From NCBI RefSeq assembly GCF_013373795.3, contig NZ_CP088022.1, positions 7,006,001-7,070,000 on the forward strand: a stretch of DNA of 64,000 nucleotides. The letters run 5' to 3'. Within the stretch, counting starts at the first letter, position 1. Each line of letters starts with the position of its first letter. Origin of the DNA: Bradyrhizobium quebecense (GTDB taxonomy: Bacteria; Pseudomonadota; Alphaproteobacteria; Rhizobiales; Xanthobacteraceae). The position numbers and the translations under genes were made by a program. Shown piece by piece: positions 37,362 through 45,383 of the stretch. Under the pieces are notes generated by a model. That model was not told where the DNA came from, did no database searches, and saw nothing but the letters and a program-made list of their open reading frames with translations.

Positions 37362-37775
37362 CTACAGCCCGCCCATCTTGCAGACGTATTTCCATTCCTC
37401 TGATGTCACCGGCTGCACCGAGAGCCGCGAATATTTCACCAGCGCCATGTCGACGAGCTTCTTGTCGGCCTTGATCGCGGCCATCGTCACCGGCGTCTTC
37501 AGCGGCTTGTCGGCCTTGATGTCGACGCAGACGAACTTGCCGGTCTTGTCGGTCGGATCGGGATAGGCCTCCTTGATGATCTCGGCGATGCCGACGATCT
37601 CCTTGCCCTCGTTGGAATGATAGAAGAACGCCTTGTCGCCCTTCTTCATGTTGACGAGGTTCTGTCGCGCCGTGAAGTTGCGCACGCCGGTCCAGGCTTC
37701 GCCCTTCGCGCCCTTGGCGACCTGCTGGTCCCACGACCACGTCGACGGCTCGGATTTCACCAGCCAATAATTCAT
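37362..37775 (-). CDS. EVE domain protein
   Basis: This 137-residue protein is a single EVE (PUA-like) domain, with the diagnostic MNYWLVKSEPSTWSWDQQ, AWTGVRNFTARQNLVNMKKG and EIVGIAEIIKEAYPDPT. EVE domains bind modified bases in RNA or DNA. The stand-alone alphaproteobacterial form is ubiquitous with unknown specificity. No restriction gene lies nearby, so a housekeeping RNA role is more likely than defence. Confidence 0.93.
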   Translation of the reverse strand: MNYWLVKSEPSTWSWDQQVAKGAKGEAWTGVRNFTARQNLVNMKKGDKAFFYHSNEGKEIVGIAEIIKEAYPDPTDKTGKFVCVDIKADKPLKTPVTMAAIKADKKLVDMALVKYSRLSVQPVTSEEWKYVCKMGGL

Positions 37776-37871
37776 TACGACTCACCCCAGTCTCGATCGT
37801 TCATCGCGCGGCAATCTACAGGCACCCGGGCGCCCGCGACAAGCGTGGGCAGCTGATCTTGACGACAGCGC

Positions 37872-38984
37872 TCACTGCTTCAAATATCGATCGAAGAATT
37901 TGGCAATGTCGGTGAAGGCTTCCTTCGTCTCGGGCGCATCGATGTTCATCTGGTACTGCGCGTGGGATTGTCCCTCATAGACGTTGAGGTCCGCGATCAC
38001 GCCGGCGCGCCGCAGTTTGCGATGCGTGCGAACCGTGTTGCTGAGGAACAGGTCGCGCGTGCCTGATGTCAGGATGGTCGGCGGGAAACCCTTGAAGTCC
38101 CCGTAGATCGGCGAAATGTAGGGATTCTTCAGACTGGTCCCGTTGGCATAGAGCCTGGCCGCGCGGCCGAGCCATCCGTCCCAGGTCACCAGCACATTGT
38201 CGACCCACTCATTGCTCGCGTAGCTGTCGCCGATCTTGTCGATGTCGGACCATGGTGTACCCGGCGCGATGGCCGCAGGCAGCGGCAGCTTCTCGTCCCT
38301 CGCACGCAACACCATCGCAAGCGTCATCGCGCCGCCGGTCGAGGTGCCGAAGATCGCCAGCCGGTGGCGCTCGTGCGATTTCAGGACTTCCTTCCAGACC
38401 GCCATCGCGTCGTCCATCGCAGCCGGATAGGGAAAGTCCGGCGGCATCCGGTAATCGACCGAGATCACCTTGTAGCCGCCAAAGCCGGCCATCATGATGG
38501 CTTCCGGCAACGCGGCTTCGCCGGGGCCGAACACGTAGCCGCCACCATGCACGTGGATCAGCAGGCGCCGCCGGTTCTCGAGCGCGATCTTGTTCGGCGT
38601 CACGATGTAGCAGTGCACGCCGGCAATCCTGGTTTCCTCGACCTTGACGCCGAGCTTCGCCTTCATGGCCGGAATGCCCGCGATCAGGAGCTTGGCGCGG
38701 CGGTCGATCAACTCCTTCCACTCCGCTGGGGTCTTCGGATCGGCGTTGAAATGCGGCGGGTAGGGCGCGCCGATCATCGCCTGCATCTCCGGGGAGACGT
38801 CACTTGAGGGATTGCCGATCGATTTGAGCGGGGCGACCCGCTTGCCGTCCTCGGCGTTCGCCGCAGCCTCGCGCTTGGCGAGTTCGTCGTACGGTACGGC
38901 CGTTTGCGCGCGCGTGGTGGCGCAAGAGGTGGCGACGGCAAACAGAATGCTGATCGAAACGATAACGCGACGCGGTTGACGCAT
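37872..38984 (-). CDS. Exported alpha/beta-hydrolase (hormone-sensitive lipase family)
   Basis: This 370-residue protein has a signal peptide (VIVSISILFAVATSC, then ATTRAQ), possibly lipidated at the Cys, although the lipobox is weak. The hydrolase core shows HVHGGGYVFGPGEAAL (oxyanion hole HGGG) and GTSTGGAMTLA with the nucleophile Ser in the GxSxG position. Catalytic Asp lies in GTRDLFLSNT and His in GQSHAQYQMN. This is family IV esterase architecture, acting on short-chain esters. ATG 38984 follows GGGGAAAG; the longer frame is not needed. The natural substrate is unknown. Confidence 0.88.
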   Translation of the reverse strand: MRQPRRVIVSISILFAVATSCATTRAQTAVPYDELAKREAAANAEDGKRVAPLKSIGNPSSDVSPEMQAMIGAPYPPHFNADPKTPAEWKELIDRRAKLLIAGIPAMKAKLGVKVEETRIAGVHCYIVTPNKIALENRRRLLIHVHGGGYVFGPGEAALPEAIMMAGFGGYKVISVDYRMPPDFPYPAAMDDAMAVWKEVLKSHERHRLAIFGTSTGGAMTLAMVLRARDEKLPLPAAIAPGTPWSDIDKIGDSYASNEWVDNVLVTWDGWLGRAARLYANGTSLKNPYISPIYGDFKGFPPTILTSGTRDLFLSNTVRTHRKLRRAGVIADLNVYEGQSHAQYQMNIDAPETKEAFTDIAKFFDRYLKQ

Positions 38985-39107
38985 GTACTTTCCCCAAGTT
39001 CGGTATCTTGTTGTTGGAACGGGATCCGACGGTCGCCGCCACGCTATCACAGTGCGCATGATCTCTGCGCGGAAGTCCGCGCCGTCAAGCGCGACAGCTC
39101 AGACCCG

Positions 39108-40013
39108 CTATAGGTGGTTGAACCCGATCAGGGGAATCTCGCCGGCGGCGAAGTCCAGGAAGCTCCGAATGCGCGGCGCCATCAGGCGCGCGCTGGGATA
39201 GACCAGCTGGACCGGTATCGGCGCGACTTCATAATCCCTCAGCACGCGGACCAGGGACCCCGCCGCGAGTTCACCTGCAACCTGGTACGACAGCACCCGC
39301 GTCAAGCCCATGCCGTCACGCGTCAGTCCGATTGCCGTCTCGGCGCGGTTGACCTCCATGCGGCTCGATACCTTGACCTTCTGCGGACCCGCTTGTTTGT
39401 GCTGGAACGACCAGATCGCGGGGCTCGCCTGATTGACGAAGGTCACGGCGTGATGCTGCGCGAGATCGTCGGGTCTGCGCGGCCGGCCGTGTCGCTTCAA
39501 ATAATCGGGGCTGGCTACGACAATGCGTCGGACTTCTCCGATGCGCCGGGCCCTCAGCGAGGAGTCCGTCAGATGGCCGATCCGCAGCGCGATGTCGATC
39601 CGCTCGTCGATCAGATCGACGAGACGATCCTCGAGCGCCAGTTGCAGCGTGATGTCGGGGTGACGTTCAAGGAATGTGCGCACCAGCGGTGCGATGTGAC
39701 GGCTGCCGAACAGCGTCGGCGCCGACAGCTTGATGTTGCCGCGCAGGCTTGCGGCCTCTCCGATCGCGCCGTCGATCGCCTCGTCATAATCGGCGAGCAG
39801 GCGGCGCGCCTGCGCTGCAAGCCGCGCGCCGGAGTCGGTCAGCGACAGCTTTCGCGTGGTCCGTTGCAGCAGCCGGGTGCCGAGGCGCCGCTCGAGCTCG
39901 GCAACGATCCGCGTCGTCGAGGACGGTGAACGTGCGAATTTGCGGCCGGCGGACGCAAACTTTCCACTGTCGACGATCGCGAGAAACAGGCGGAACTCCT
40001 CGAGCCGGTCCAT
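39108..40013 (-). CDS. LysR-family transcriptional regulator
   Basis: This 301-residue protein has an N-terminal winged HTH (EEFRLFLAIVDSGKFASAGR, then KFARSPSSTTRIVAELERRL) and a periplasmic-binding-like effector domain from about residue 90. It belongs to the AaeR/DmlR-like subgroup by its start MDRLEEFRLF. The chosen ATG has GGAAGGGG six bases upstream. It is divergent from the dehalogenase gene, and an inverted repeat with ATTGTGTG arms lies between them. It therefore likely controls the dehalogenase as well as itself. Confidence 0.92.
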   Translation of the reverse strand: MDRLEEFRLFLAIVDSGKFASAGRKFARSPSSTTRIVAELERRLGTRLLQRTTRKLSLTDSGARLAAQARRLLADYDEAIDGAIGEAASLRGNIKLSAPTLFGSRHIAPLVRTFLERHPDITLQLALEDRLVDLIDERIDIALRIGHLTDSSLRARRIGEVRRIVVASPDYLKRHGRPRRPDDLAQHHAVTFVNQASPAIWSFQHKQAGPQKVKVSSRMEVNRAETAIGLTRDGMGLTRVLSYQVAGELAAGSLVRVLRDYEVAPIPVQLVYPSARLMAPRIRSFLDFAAGEIPLIGFNHL

Positions 40014-40070
40014 CGTCATCCCCTTCCAGATTGTTCTGAAACACGGAATGATCTCTGCTGAAATCGGGCG

Positions 40071-40113
40071 ATTGTGCCAACACGCAATTGTGTGAACGCT
40101 GGCGGCACACAAT
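40071..40113. promoter_or_regulatory. Candidate LysR operator between divergent genes
   Basis: The perfect 8-base inverted repeat ATTGTGTG (40087-40094) / CACACAAT (40106-40113) has an 11-base spacer. A further ATTGTG lies at 40071. The right arm ends 13 bases before the dehalogenase start and overlaps its leader. Spacing resembles T-N11-A boxes. The binding protein is inferred from the adjacent LysR gene. Confidence 0.55.
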
Positions 40114-40126
40114 GCGAGGAAACGAC

Positions 40127-40891
40127 ATGCTCCTGGATCGCCGGACGTTTACGACCCTGGCCGCGGCTTCCGTCACGGCGGCGACGGTGCTGCCCGGTCG
40201 GTCGCGCGCGGCAGGCCGCCCGCCGTTCCGGGCGGTCGCCTTCGACGGCTTCCCCGTGATCGATCCCCGTCCCGTGTCCGCCCGGCTGGACGAGATGCTC
40301 CCCGGCATGGGCGCGCAGCTGAGCGCCGTGTGGCGAACCCGGCAATTCGAATACACCTGGCTCAGGACGCTCGGCGGGCAATATGCCGACTTCTGGCGGG
40401 TCACCGAGGACGCGCTGGTGTTCGCGGCGAAGGCGATGAAGATCTCGCTCTCGCCCGAGCAGCGCGACCGCGCGATGCAGAGCTACCTGGAACTGAAGGC
40501 GTGGCCGGACGTCGTGCCGGCGCTCGTGCAACTTCGTGCCGCCGGCCTGCGCATGGCGTTTCTCTCCAACTTCACCGCACCGATGCTGGACGCGGCGATC
40601 AAGAATTCCGGGCTCGAGGGTCTGTTCGAAGATCACCTCAGCACCGACAAGGTCGCTGCCTTCAAGCCGGACGCGCGCGCCTATCAAATGGGTGTCGACG
40701 CGTTTGGACTGAAGAAGGAGGAGATCCTCTTTGCCGCATTCGCCGGATGGGACGTGGCCGGCGCAAAATGGTTCGGTTATCCGACCTTTTGGGTCAACCG
40801 CAGCAACGCGTCAGCCGAGGAGCTCGGCGTGACACCCGACGGAGCGGGGCCCGGACTGCACGACCTCGTCGCCTTCGCGACGGCGCGGTGA
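40127..40891 (+). CDS. Haloacid dehalogenase type II-like protein with Tat signal
   Basis: This 254-residue protein begins with a twin-arginine signal (DRRTFTTLAAASV), followed by a HAD domain. Blocks match L-2-haloacid dehalogenases: VAFDGFPVIDPRPV (nucleophile Asp40), WRTRQFEYTWLRTL, AFLSNFTAPMLDAA, KPDARAYQMG and AGWDVAGAKWFGYPTFWVNR. The nucleophile loop reads DGFPVID rather than DxYGTLxD, a known variant in this group. An exported form is unusual, since these enzymes are normally cytosolic. Activity on halo-acids is inferred, not certain. Confidence 0.85.
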   Translation: MLLDRRTFTTLAAASVTAATVLPGRSRAAGRPPFRAVAFDGFPVIDPRPVSARLDEMLPGMGAQLSAVWRTRQFEYTWLRTLGGQYADFWRVTEDALVFAAKAMKISLSPEQRDRAMQSYLELKAWPDVVPALVQLRAAGLRMAFLSNFTAPMLDAAIKNSGLEGLFEDHLSTDKVAAFKPDARAYQMGVDAFGLKKEEILFAAFAGWDVAGAKWFGYPTFWVNRSNASAEELGVTPDGAGPGLHDLVAFATAR

Positions 40892-40956
40892 TGAGAACGC
40901 TCTTGAACGAAGCGGTCGCCGTCTCGCGTGGAGACAACGCGTCAGTACGATCAGCT

Positions 40957-41937
40957 CTAGCCTTCGGCCTTGAACGGCCGCGTCAGCAGGCCTTCGATCG
41001 CGTCATCGATCGTCAGCCGGCCGCTCAGGATCGCGGCGACCGCGCTTGACACCGGCATATCGATCCTCTGCGCGGCGGCGAGCTCGCACAGCACCGGCGC
41101 GGTGAATGCGCCTTCGGCGAGCTTGCCGACCGGCGCCGCTTCACCGCGGCCGAGCGCGAGGCCGAGCGCAAAATTGCGCGACTGCGCGGTCGAGCAGCTG
41201 AGCAGGAGATCGCCCAATCCAGACAAGCCGGAGAGGGTTTCGGTGCGCGCCCCGCAGGCGCGGCCCAATCGCGCGAGTTCGCTGAAGCCGCGCGTGGTCA
41301 GCGCCGCGAGCGCGGAAGCGCCGAGATTTCTGCCAACGACAATGCCGGCGGCGATCGCCAGCACGTTCTTGGCCGCGCCGCCGATCTCGACGCCGCGCAC
41401 ATCGGTGGTGTGATAGGGCCGGAAGGTCGCCGAGCCGAGCGCCTGGACGAGCGCGCGTGCCAGCGCCTCGTCCTGGGTGGCCAACGTCACGGCCGTCGGC
41501 AATCCGCGCGCGACGTCGTCGGCAAAACTCGGCCCCGACAGGATCGCGGGCACGGCGCGCGGTGCTGCTTCCGCGATCACCTCGGTCATGAACTTGTGTG
41601 TGCCGTGCTCGATGCCCTTGGCGCAGGCGATGACAGGTGTATCGGGCGCAAGATGCGGCGCCAGATGGCTGACCGCGGCGCGCAAATGCTGCGCCGGAGT
41701 GACCGCGAGAATGATGTCCGCGCGCGCGGCAGCGGCGATATCCGATGTCACCGCGATGTCGGGCTGAAGCTGGACACCGGCCAGCTTCGGATTGACCCGC
41801 GTCGCCTGGATCTGCGCGGCATGCTCGGCATTGCGCGCATACAGGGTCACCTTGCGTCCGGCGCGCGCCGCGACCTCGGCCAACGCCGTGCCCCAGGCGC
41901 CGGCACCGATCACGCTGACTGACATATGCGCGGGCAT
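40957..41937 (-). CDS. gpsA: Glycerol-3-phosphate dehydrogenase [NAD(P)+]
   Basis: This 326-residue enzyme makes sn-glycerol-3-phosphate from DHAP for phospholipid synthesis. It has the Rossmann [29 protein letters not shown], the catalytic Lys in [17 protein letters not shown], and the C-terminal [23 protein letters not shown] 41937 is preceded by GAGGG; a second ATG four codons later lacks a ribosome site. It follows tsaD by 13 bases on the same strand, so both are co-transcribed. Confidence 0.96.
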   Translation of the reverse strand: MPAHMSVSVIGAGAWGTALAEVAARAGRKVTLYARNAEHAAQIQATRVNPKLAGVQLQPDIAVTSDIAAAARADIILAVTPAQHLRAAVSHLAPHLAPDTPVIACAKGIEHGTHKFMTEVIAEAAPRAVPAILSGPSFADDVARGLPTAVTLATQDEALARALVQALGSATFRPYHTTDVRGVEIGGAAKNVLAIAAGIVVGRNLGASALAALTTRGFSELARLGRACGARTETLSGLSGLGDLLLSCSTAQSRNFALGLALGRGEAAPVGKLAEGAFTAPVLCELAAAQRIDMPVSSAVAAILSGRLTIDDAIEGLLTRPFKAEG

Positions 41938-41950
41938 CGGAACCCTCAGT

Positions 41951-43024
41951 TCAATATCCGGCGCGGCTGTTGGCGTGGCCGGCCGGCGCCTTGGCGTTGG
42001 CATCGAGCAGCCAGCGGGCCCGCGGCGGCGCTTCCAGCGTGTCGGTGAGGCCGAGCGCCATTCGCTCGGCACCGGCCCAGGCGATCATCGCGCCATTGTC
42101 GGTGCAGAGCGCCGGCGGCGGGATGATCAGCGTGGTCTGCGCTTTCGCGGCGACATCCTGCAGCGCGCTGCGGATGGCGTGGTTGGCGGCAACACCACCG
42201 GCTGCGACCAGCGCGCGCGGCGTGCCGAAGCGTTCCTGGAACAACCGCAGGCCGACGGTCAGCCGGTCCGCGGTCGCTTCCAGCACTGCGGCCTGGAAGC
42301 TCGCGCAGAGGTCGCTGATATCCTGCGGCTCCAATGGCTCCAGCCGGCTCGCTTCATTGCGCACCGCCGTCTTCAATCCCGACAGCGAGAAGTTCGCATC
42401 GGGACGGCCGAGCATCGGGCGCGGAAAGGCAAACCGCGTCGGGTCGCCGCCGGCGGCCGCGCGCTCGACCTGCGGTCCGCCGGGATAGGGCAGCGACAGC
42501 ATCTTCGCCACCTTGTCGAACGCCTCGCCCATCGCATCGTCGACCGTGGTGCCGAGCCGGACATATTCGCCGACCCCGACCACGGCGACGATCTGGGTGT
42601 GGCCGCCCGAGGCCAGGAACAGGCAATAGGGAAACGCCAGCGCGCAGGTCAGTCGCGGCGTCAGTGCGTGCGCCTCGAGATGGTTCACCGCGATCAGCGG
42701 CGTGTCGTGCACCATCGCGATTGCCTTCGCGGTGGTGAGGCCGACGATCACGCCGCCGATCAGGCCGGGGCCGGCGGCGGCCGCCACCGCCGACAATTGT
42801 CCGTAGCCGACGCCGGCCTCCTTCATGGCGGAAGCGACAATGCCGTCGAGCAGGTCGACATGGGCGCGCGCCGCGATCTCCGGCACCACGCCGCCGAAGC
42901 GGGCGTGCTCCTCGGTCTGCGAGCGGACGACATTGGAGAGAATCCTTGCCTGTCCGTCAGCCTGGCGCTCGACCACGGCGGCTGCGGTTTCATCGCAGGT
43001 GGTCTCGATCCCCAACACCAGCAT
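41951..43024 (-). CDS. tsaD: tRNA N6-adenosine threonylcarbamoyltransferase TsaD
   Basis: This 357-residue ASKHA-fold protein completes t6A37 modification of ANN-decoding tRNAs with TsaB, TsaC and TsaE. Motifs seen are [15 protein letters not shown] (phosphate 1), the metal site [24 protein letters not shown], and [11 protein letters not shown]. The start at 43024 directly precedes the conserved MLVLGIETT; an in-frame ATG at 43066 exists inside the repeat. It is divergent from hemD. Confidence 0.96.
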   Translation of the reverse strand: MLVLGIETTCDETAAAVVERQADGQARILSNVVRSQTEEHARFGGVVPEIAARAHVDLLDGIVASAMKEAGVGYGQLSAVAAAAGPGLIGGVIVGLTTAKAIAMVHDTPLIAVNHLEAHALTPRLTCALAFPYCLFLASGGHTQIVAVVGVGEYVRLGTTVDDAMGEAFDKVAKMLSLPYPGGPQVERAAAGGDPTRFAFPRPMLGRPDANFSLSGLKTAVRNEASRLEPLEPQDISDLCASFQAAVLEATADRLTVGLRLFQERFGTPRALVAAGGVAANHAIRSALQDVAAKAQTTLIIPPPALCTDNGAMIAWAGAERMALGLTDTLEAPPRARWLLDANAKAPAGHANSRAGY

Positions 43025-43060
43025 CGGTGGTTCGTGTCCCAAATTCGGCCCTTGTGCTAC

Positions 43061-43108
43061 GAGCATGATCCGGACAGGCCGGAACCGGTTTCCGGCAAGA
43101 TCATGCTC
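43061..43108. repeat. GAGCATGATC-family palindromic repeat between tsaD and hemD
   Basis: GAGCATGATC and GATCATGCTC form perfect 10-base outer arms around CCGGACAGGCCGGAACCGGT and following bases. It sits 37 bases upstream of the tsaD start, within the likely leader. Confidence 0.8.
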
Positions 43109-43197
43109 ATCAAATGTCCCCTCCGGGGTAGCATTGCGAGGTCTGAAAGTGCAATCGGTCGGCAAGGTCCAATTTCCGAGGCTGGAGGCCTGACCCC

Positions 43198-43926
43198 GTG
43201 ACCATCCTTGTCACACGACCGCATCCGGACAGTGACGCGACGCTCGCGACGCTGCGCCAGCGCGGCTACGAGGCGATCGCGGCGCCGGTGCTGCGCTTCG
43301 AGCCGCTGCCGTTCCATGACGATGATGCGGATTATGACGCGGTCATCCTGACCAGCGCCAACGCGCTGCGGGCGATCGATCTCGGCGCCAGCCGGCTGCT
43401 GCGGCTGCCGCTGTTCGCGGTGGGTGAACATACCGCCGATGCCGCGCGCGGGGCGGGCTTCGACAAGGTGATCGTCGCCAAGGGCGACGCGATCTCGCTG
43501 CGCGATCTCGTGCTCGCGCGGGTCAAGGCCGGGGAGCTGCCGGCGTCCGCCATGCTGCTTTATCTCGCCGGCGCCGACCTGTCGCGCGATCTCGCCGGCG
43601 AACTCAGCGAAGGGGGCCTGACCGTCGTCACCCACACCACCTACCGGATGGCGCCGGTGGCCGCCCTTCCAAGGGAGGTCAGCGACGCCTTCATGGCGAA
43701 CCGGATCACGGCGGTGCTGCATTATTCCCGCCGCAGCGCGCAGGCCTTCCTGGACACAATCCGGGCCGACGGCCTGGAGATTTCGGCGCTAGCGCTGCCG
43801 CAGTGCTGCATCTCGGCCGCAGTCGCCGCGGTGCTCCATGACGCCGGCGCGACCAATGTGGTGGTGGCGGCGCGCCCGGACGAAAACGCCCTGCTGGAGG
43901 CGCTCGACCGCACAATGCCGCCGTGA
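43198..43926 (+). CDS. hemD: Uroporphyrinogen-III synthase
   Basis: This 242-residue protein of the HemD family closes hydroxymethylbilane to uroporphyrinogen III with ring-D inversion. The recognisable pattern is an opening [20 protein letters not shown] with [46 protein letters not shown] and the two-domain length; the family has weak overall conservation. GTG at 43198 with GGAGG upstream is the start. It heads the group hemD, mitofilin-like and hemY. hemC, often adjacent, is not here. Confidence 0.88.
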   Translation: MTILVTRPHPDSDATLATLRQRGYEAIAAPVLRFEPLPFHDDDADYDAVILTSANALRAIDLGASRLLRLPLFAVGEHTADAARGAGFDKVIVAKGDAISLRDLVLARVKAGELPASAMLLYLAGADLSRDLAGELSEGGLTVVTHTTYRMAPVAALPREVSDAFMANRITAVLHYSRRSAQAFLDTIRADGLEISALALPQCCISAAVAAVLHDAGATNVVVAARPDENALLEALDRTMPP

Positions 43927-44044
43927 GCGGAATAATTCTTTCGTCTGACCATGATGTTAGGCAATGCTCCGGTTTTCGGATCGTGCTCTAAGAGCCTGAC
44001 GGAGCGGTCCGCGTTAAGGTAACGCGACCAAACAAATGGATGAG

Positions 44045-44079
44045 GGCATGATCCGATTCAATCGGGTCGGATCATGCTC
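44045..44079. repeat. GGCATGATCCGA-type palindromic repeat
   Basis: GGCATGATCCGA pairs with TCGGATCATGCTC around an inner ATTCAATCGGG. This is a diverged member of the GAGCATGATC family, 37 bases before the mitofilin-like gene. Confidence 0.7.
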
Positions 44080-44115
44080 TAGAATGTGCGGCCAGTAGTT
44101 TTGAGGACCCTCGCG

Positions 44116-45363
44116 ATGGCTGAAGAAAGGCCCGACGACACAGGACCTTCGCCGGATTCCCGGCCCAAGCGTGCGCCGCCGACCATCGATCTTCAGGCGA
44201 CCGAGATCTCCAGCGAGCCGTCGAAGGCCGAGGCCAGCGCGGACGCCGCCAACGACGCTGACAGGGCAGCGGAGGCAGCTGCGCCTGCGGCGGAGCCGCA
44301 TCCCGATCCTGCCCCTCATGCAGAGCCGCAGCCGGAGGCCGCATCCGCCGCGCCGGATACCGAGCCGTCGCGGCCGGTGTCGCCCTGGGTGGTGGCGCCG
44401 GTGTCGGGCGCGGTCGCCGCCGCGCTGGTGATCGGGGTCGGCTGGCTGCTCGGCTGGCCCTCGGTGCCGCCGGCGTCCGCGCCGCAGCCCAGCGCCGCGA
44501 CGATGGACGAACTCGGCACGCGCCTGACCGCGCTCGAAACAAAGGCGAGCCGGCCGGCCGCTGCGGTCGCCGATCCCGCGGCAACCGCAAGGCTCGAGGC
44601 ACTCGACAAATCGATCGCCGCCCTGCGCACCGAGCTTGCCGCGACGCGGGCGCAATCCGACAAGCTTGCCGCTGCGGTCAATGACGCGAAGTCTGCGCCA
44701 CGCGATGGCGCGGCGGCGCCTGACATTTCCGGCATCACGGCGCGCATCGACAAGGTCGAGGGCGCGGTGAAGGCGCAGGGCGCCGCGATCGCCAGACAGG
44801 ACAGCAAGATCGCCGACACCAAGGCCGAGGCGAAGGCGGATGACGTGCCGCTGCGCCGCGTGGTCGCGGCGTCGCTGCTCGACGTCGCGGTGCGTCACGG
44901 CGATCCCTATGCGTCGGCGCTCGAGGCCGCCAAGGCGATCACCGACAATCCCGACATGCTGAAGCCGCTCGACGTATTCGCTGCGTCAGGCGTGCCGAAC
45001 CCGAACCAGCTGTGCCGCGAGCTGATCGAGATCGTGCCGCAACTCGCACCGCCGCCGCCGGAAGCTGCGGCAGCCAGCGCCGGGCTGGTCGACCGCCTGC
45101 AGGCCGGCGCATCCAAGCTGATCCGCATCGAGCGGACCGACGGCACGGGCACCGACCGCGGCAGCATCGTCGCGCGCGTGACATCGGCCGCCGTGCATAA
45201 TGATCTCGCATTGACCGAGCGCGAATTGAAGTCGTTGCCGCCGGCCGATCGCACCGCGGCGCAAGCCTGGCTCGCCAAGGTGGACGCGCGCCGCGCCGCG
45301 CTCGATGCGTCGCGGAAATTTGCCGACAACGCCATGGCGGCGCTCGCCACGGTCAACCAGTAA
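44116..45363 (+). CDS. Mitofilin-like inner-membrane protein (COG4223)
   Basis: The protein has 415 residues. A long Ala/Pro/Glu-rich cytoplasmic tail spans residues 1-100, followed by one membrane span near 105-125 (VVAPVSGAVAAALVIGVGWL). A coiled coil (TRLTALETKASR..., IDKVEGAVKAQGAAIARQD) and a C-terminal helical domain with ALEAAKAITDNPDMLKPLD follow. Alphaproteobacterial members of this group are related to mitochondrial Mic60 and are linked to intracytoplasmic membrane organisation. The gene lies between hemD and hemY as usual, with 20 bases to hemY. Function in this organism is inferred. Confidence 0.85.
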   Translation: MAEERPDDTGPSPDSRPKRAPPTIDLQATEISSEPSKAEASADAANDADRAAEAAAPAAEPHPDPAPHAEPQPEAASAAPDTEPSRPVSPWVVAPVSGAVAAALVIGVGWLLGWPSVPPASAPQPSAATMDELGTRLTALETKASRPAAAVADPAATARLEALDKSIAALRTELAATRAQSDKLAAAVNDAKSAPRDGAAAPDISGITARIDKVEGAVKAQGAAIARQDSKIADTKAEAKADDVPLRRVVAASLLDVAVRHGDPYASALEAAKAITDNPDMLKPLDVFAASGVPNPNQLCRELIEIVPQLAPPPPEAAAASAGLVDRLQAGASKLIRIERTDGTGTDRGSIVARVTSAAVHNDLALTERELKSLPPADRTAAQAWLAKVDARRAALDASRKFADNAMAALATVNQ

Positions 45364-45383
45364 GTCTTTGCAATAGGTTCTCG

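Noticed and set aside
37362..37775. EVE protein as part of a defence island
   Set aside because: No restriction or other defence genes lie nearby, and the single-domain form is common housekeeping in alphaproteobacteria.
35680..37785. 701-residue minus-strand open frame over the topoisomerase region
   Set aside because: It overlaps topoisomerase IB and EVE in other frames, with shadow-type composition and no motifs.
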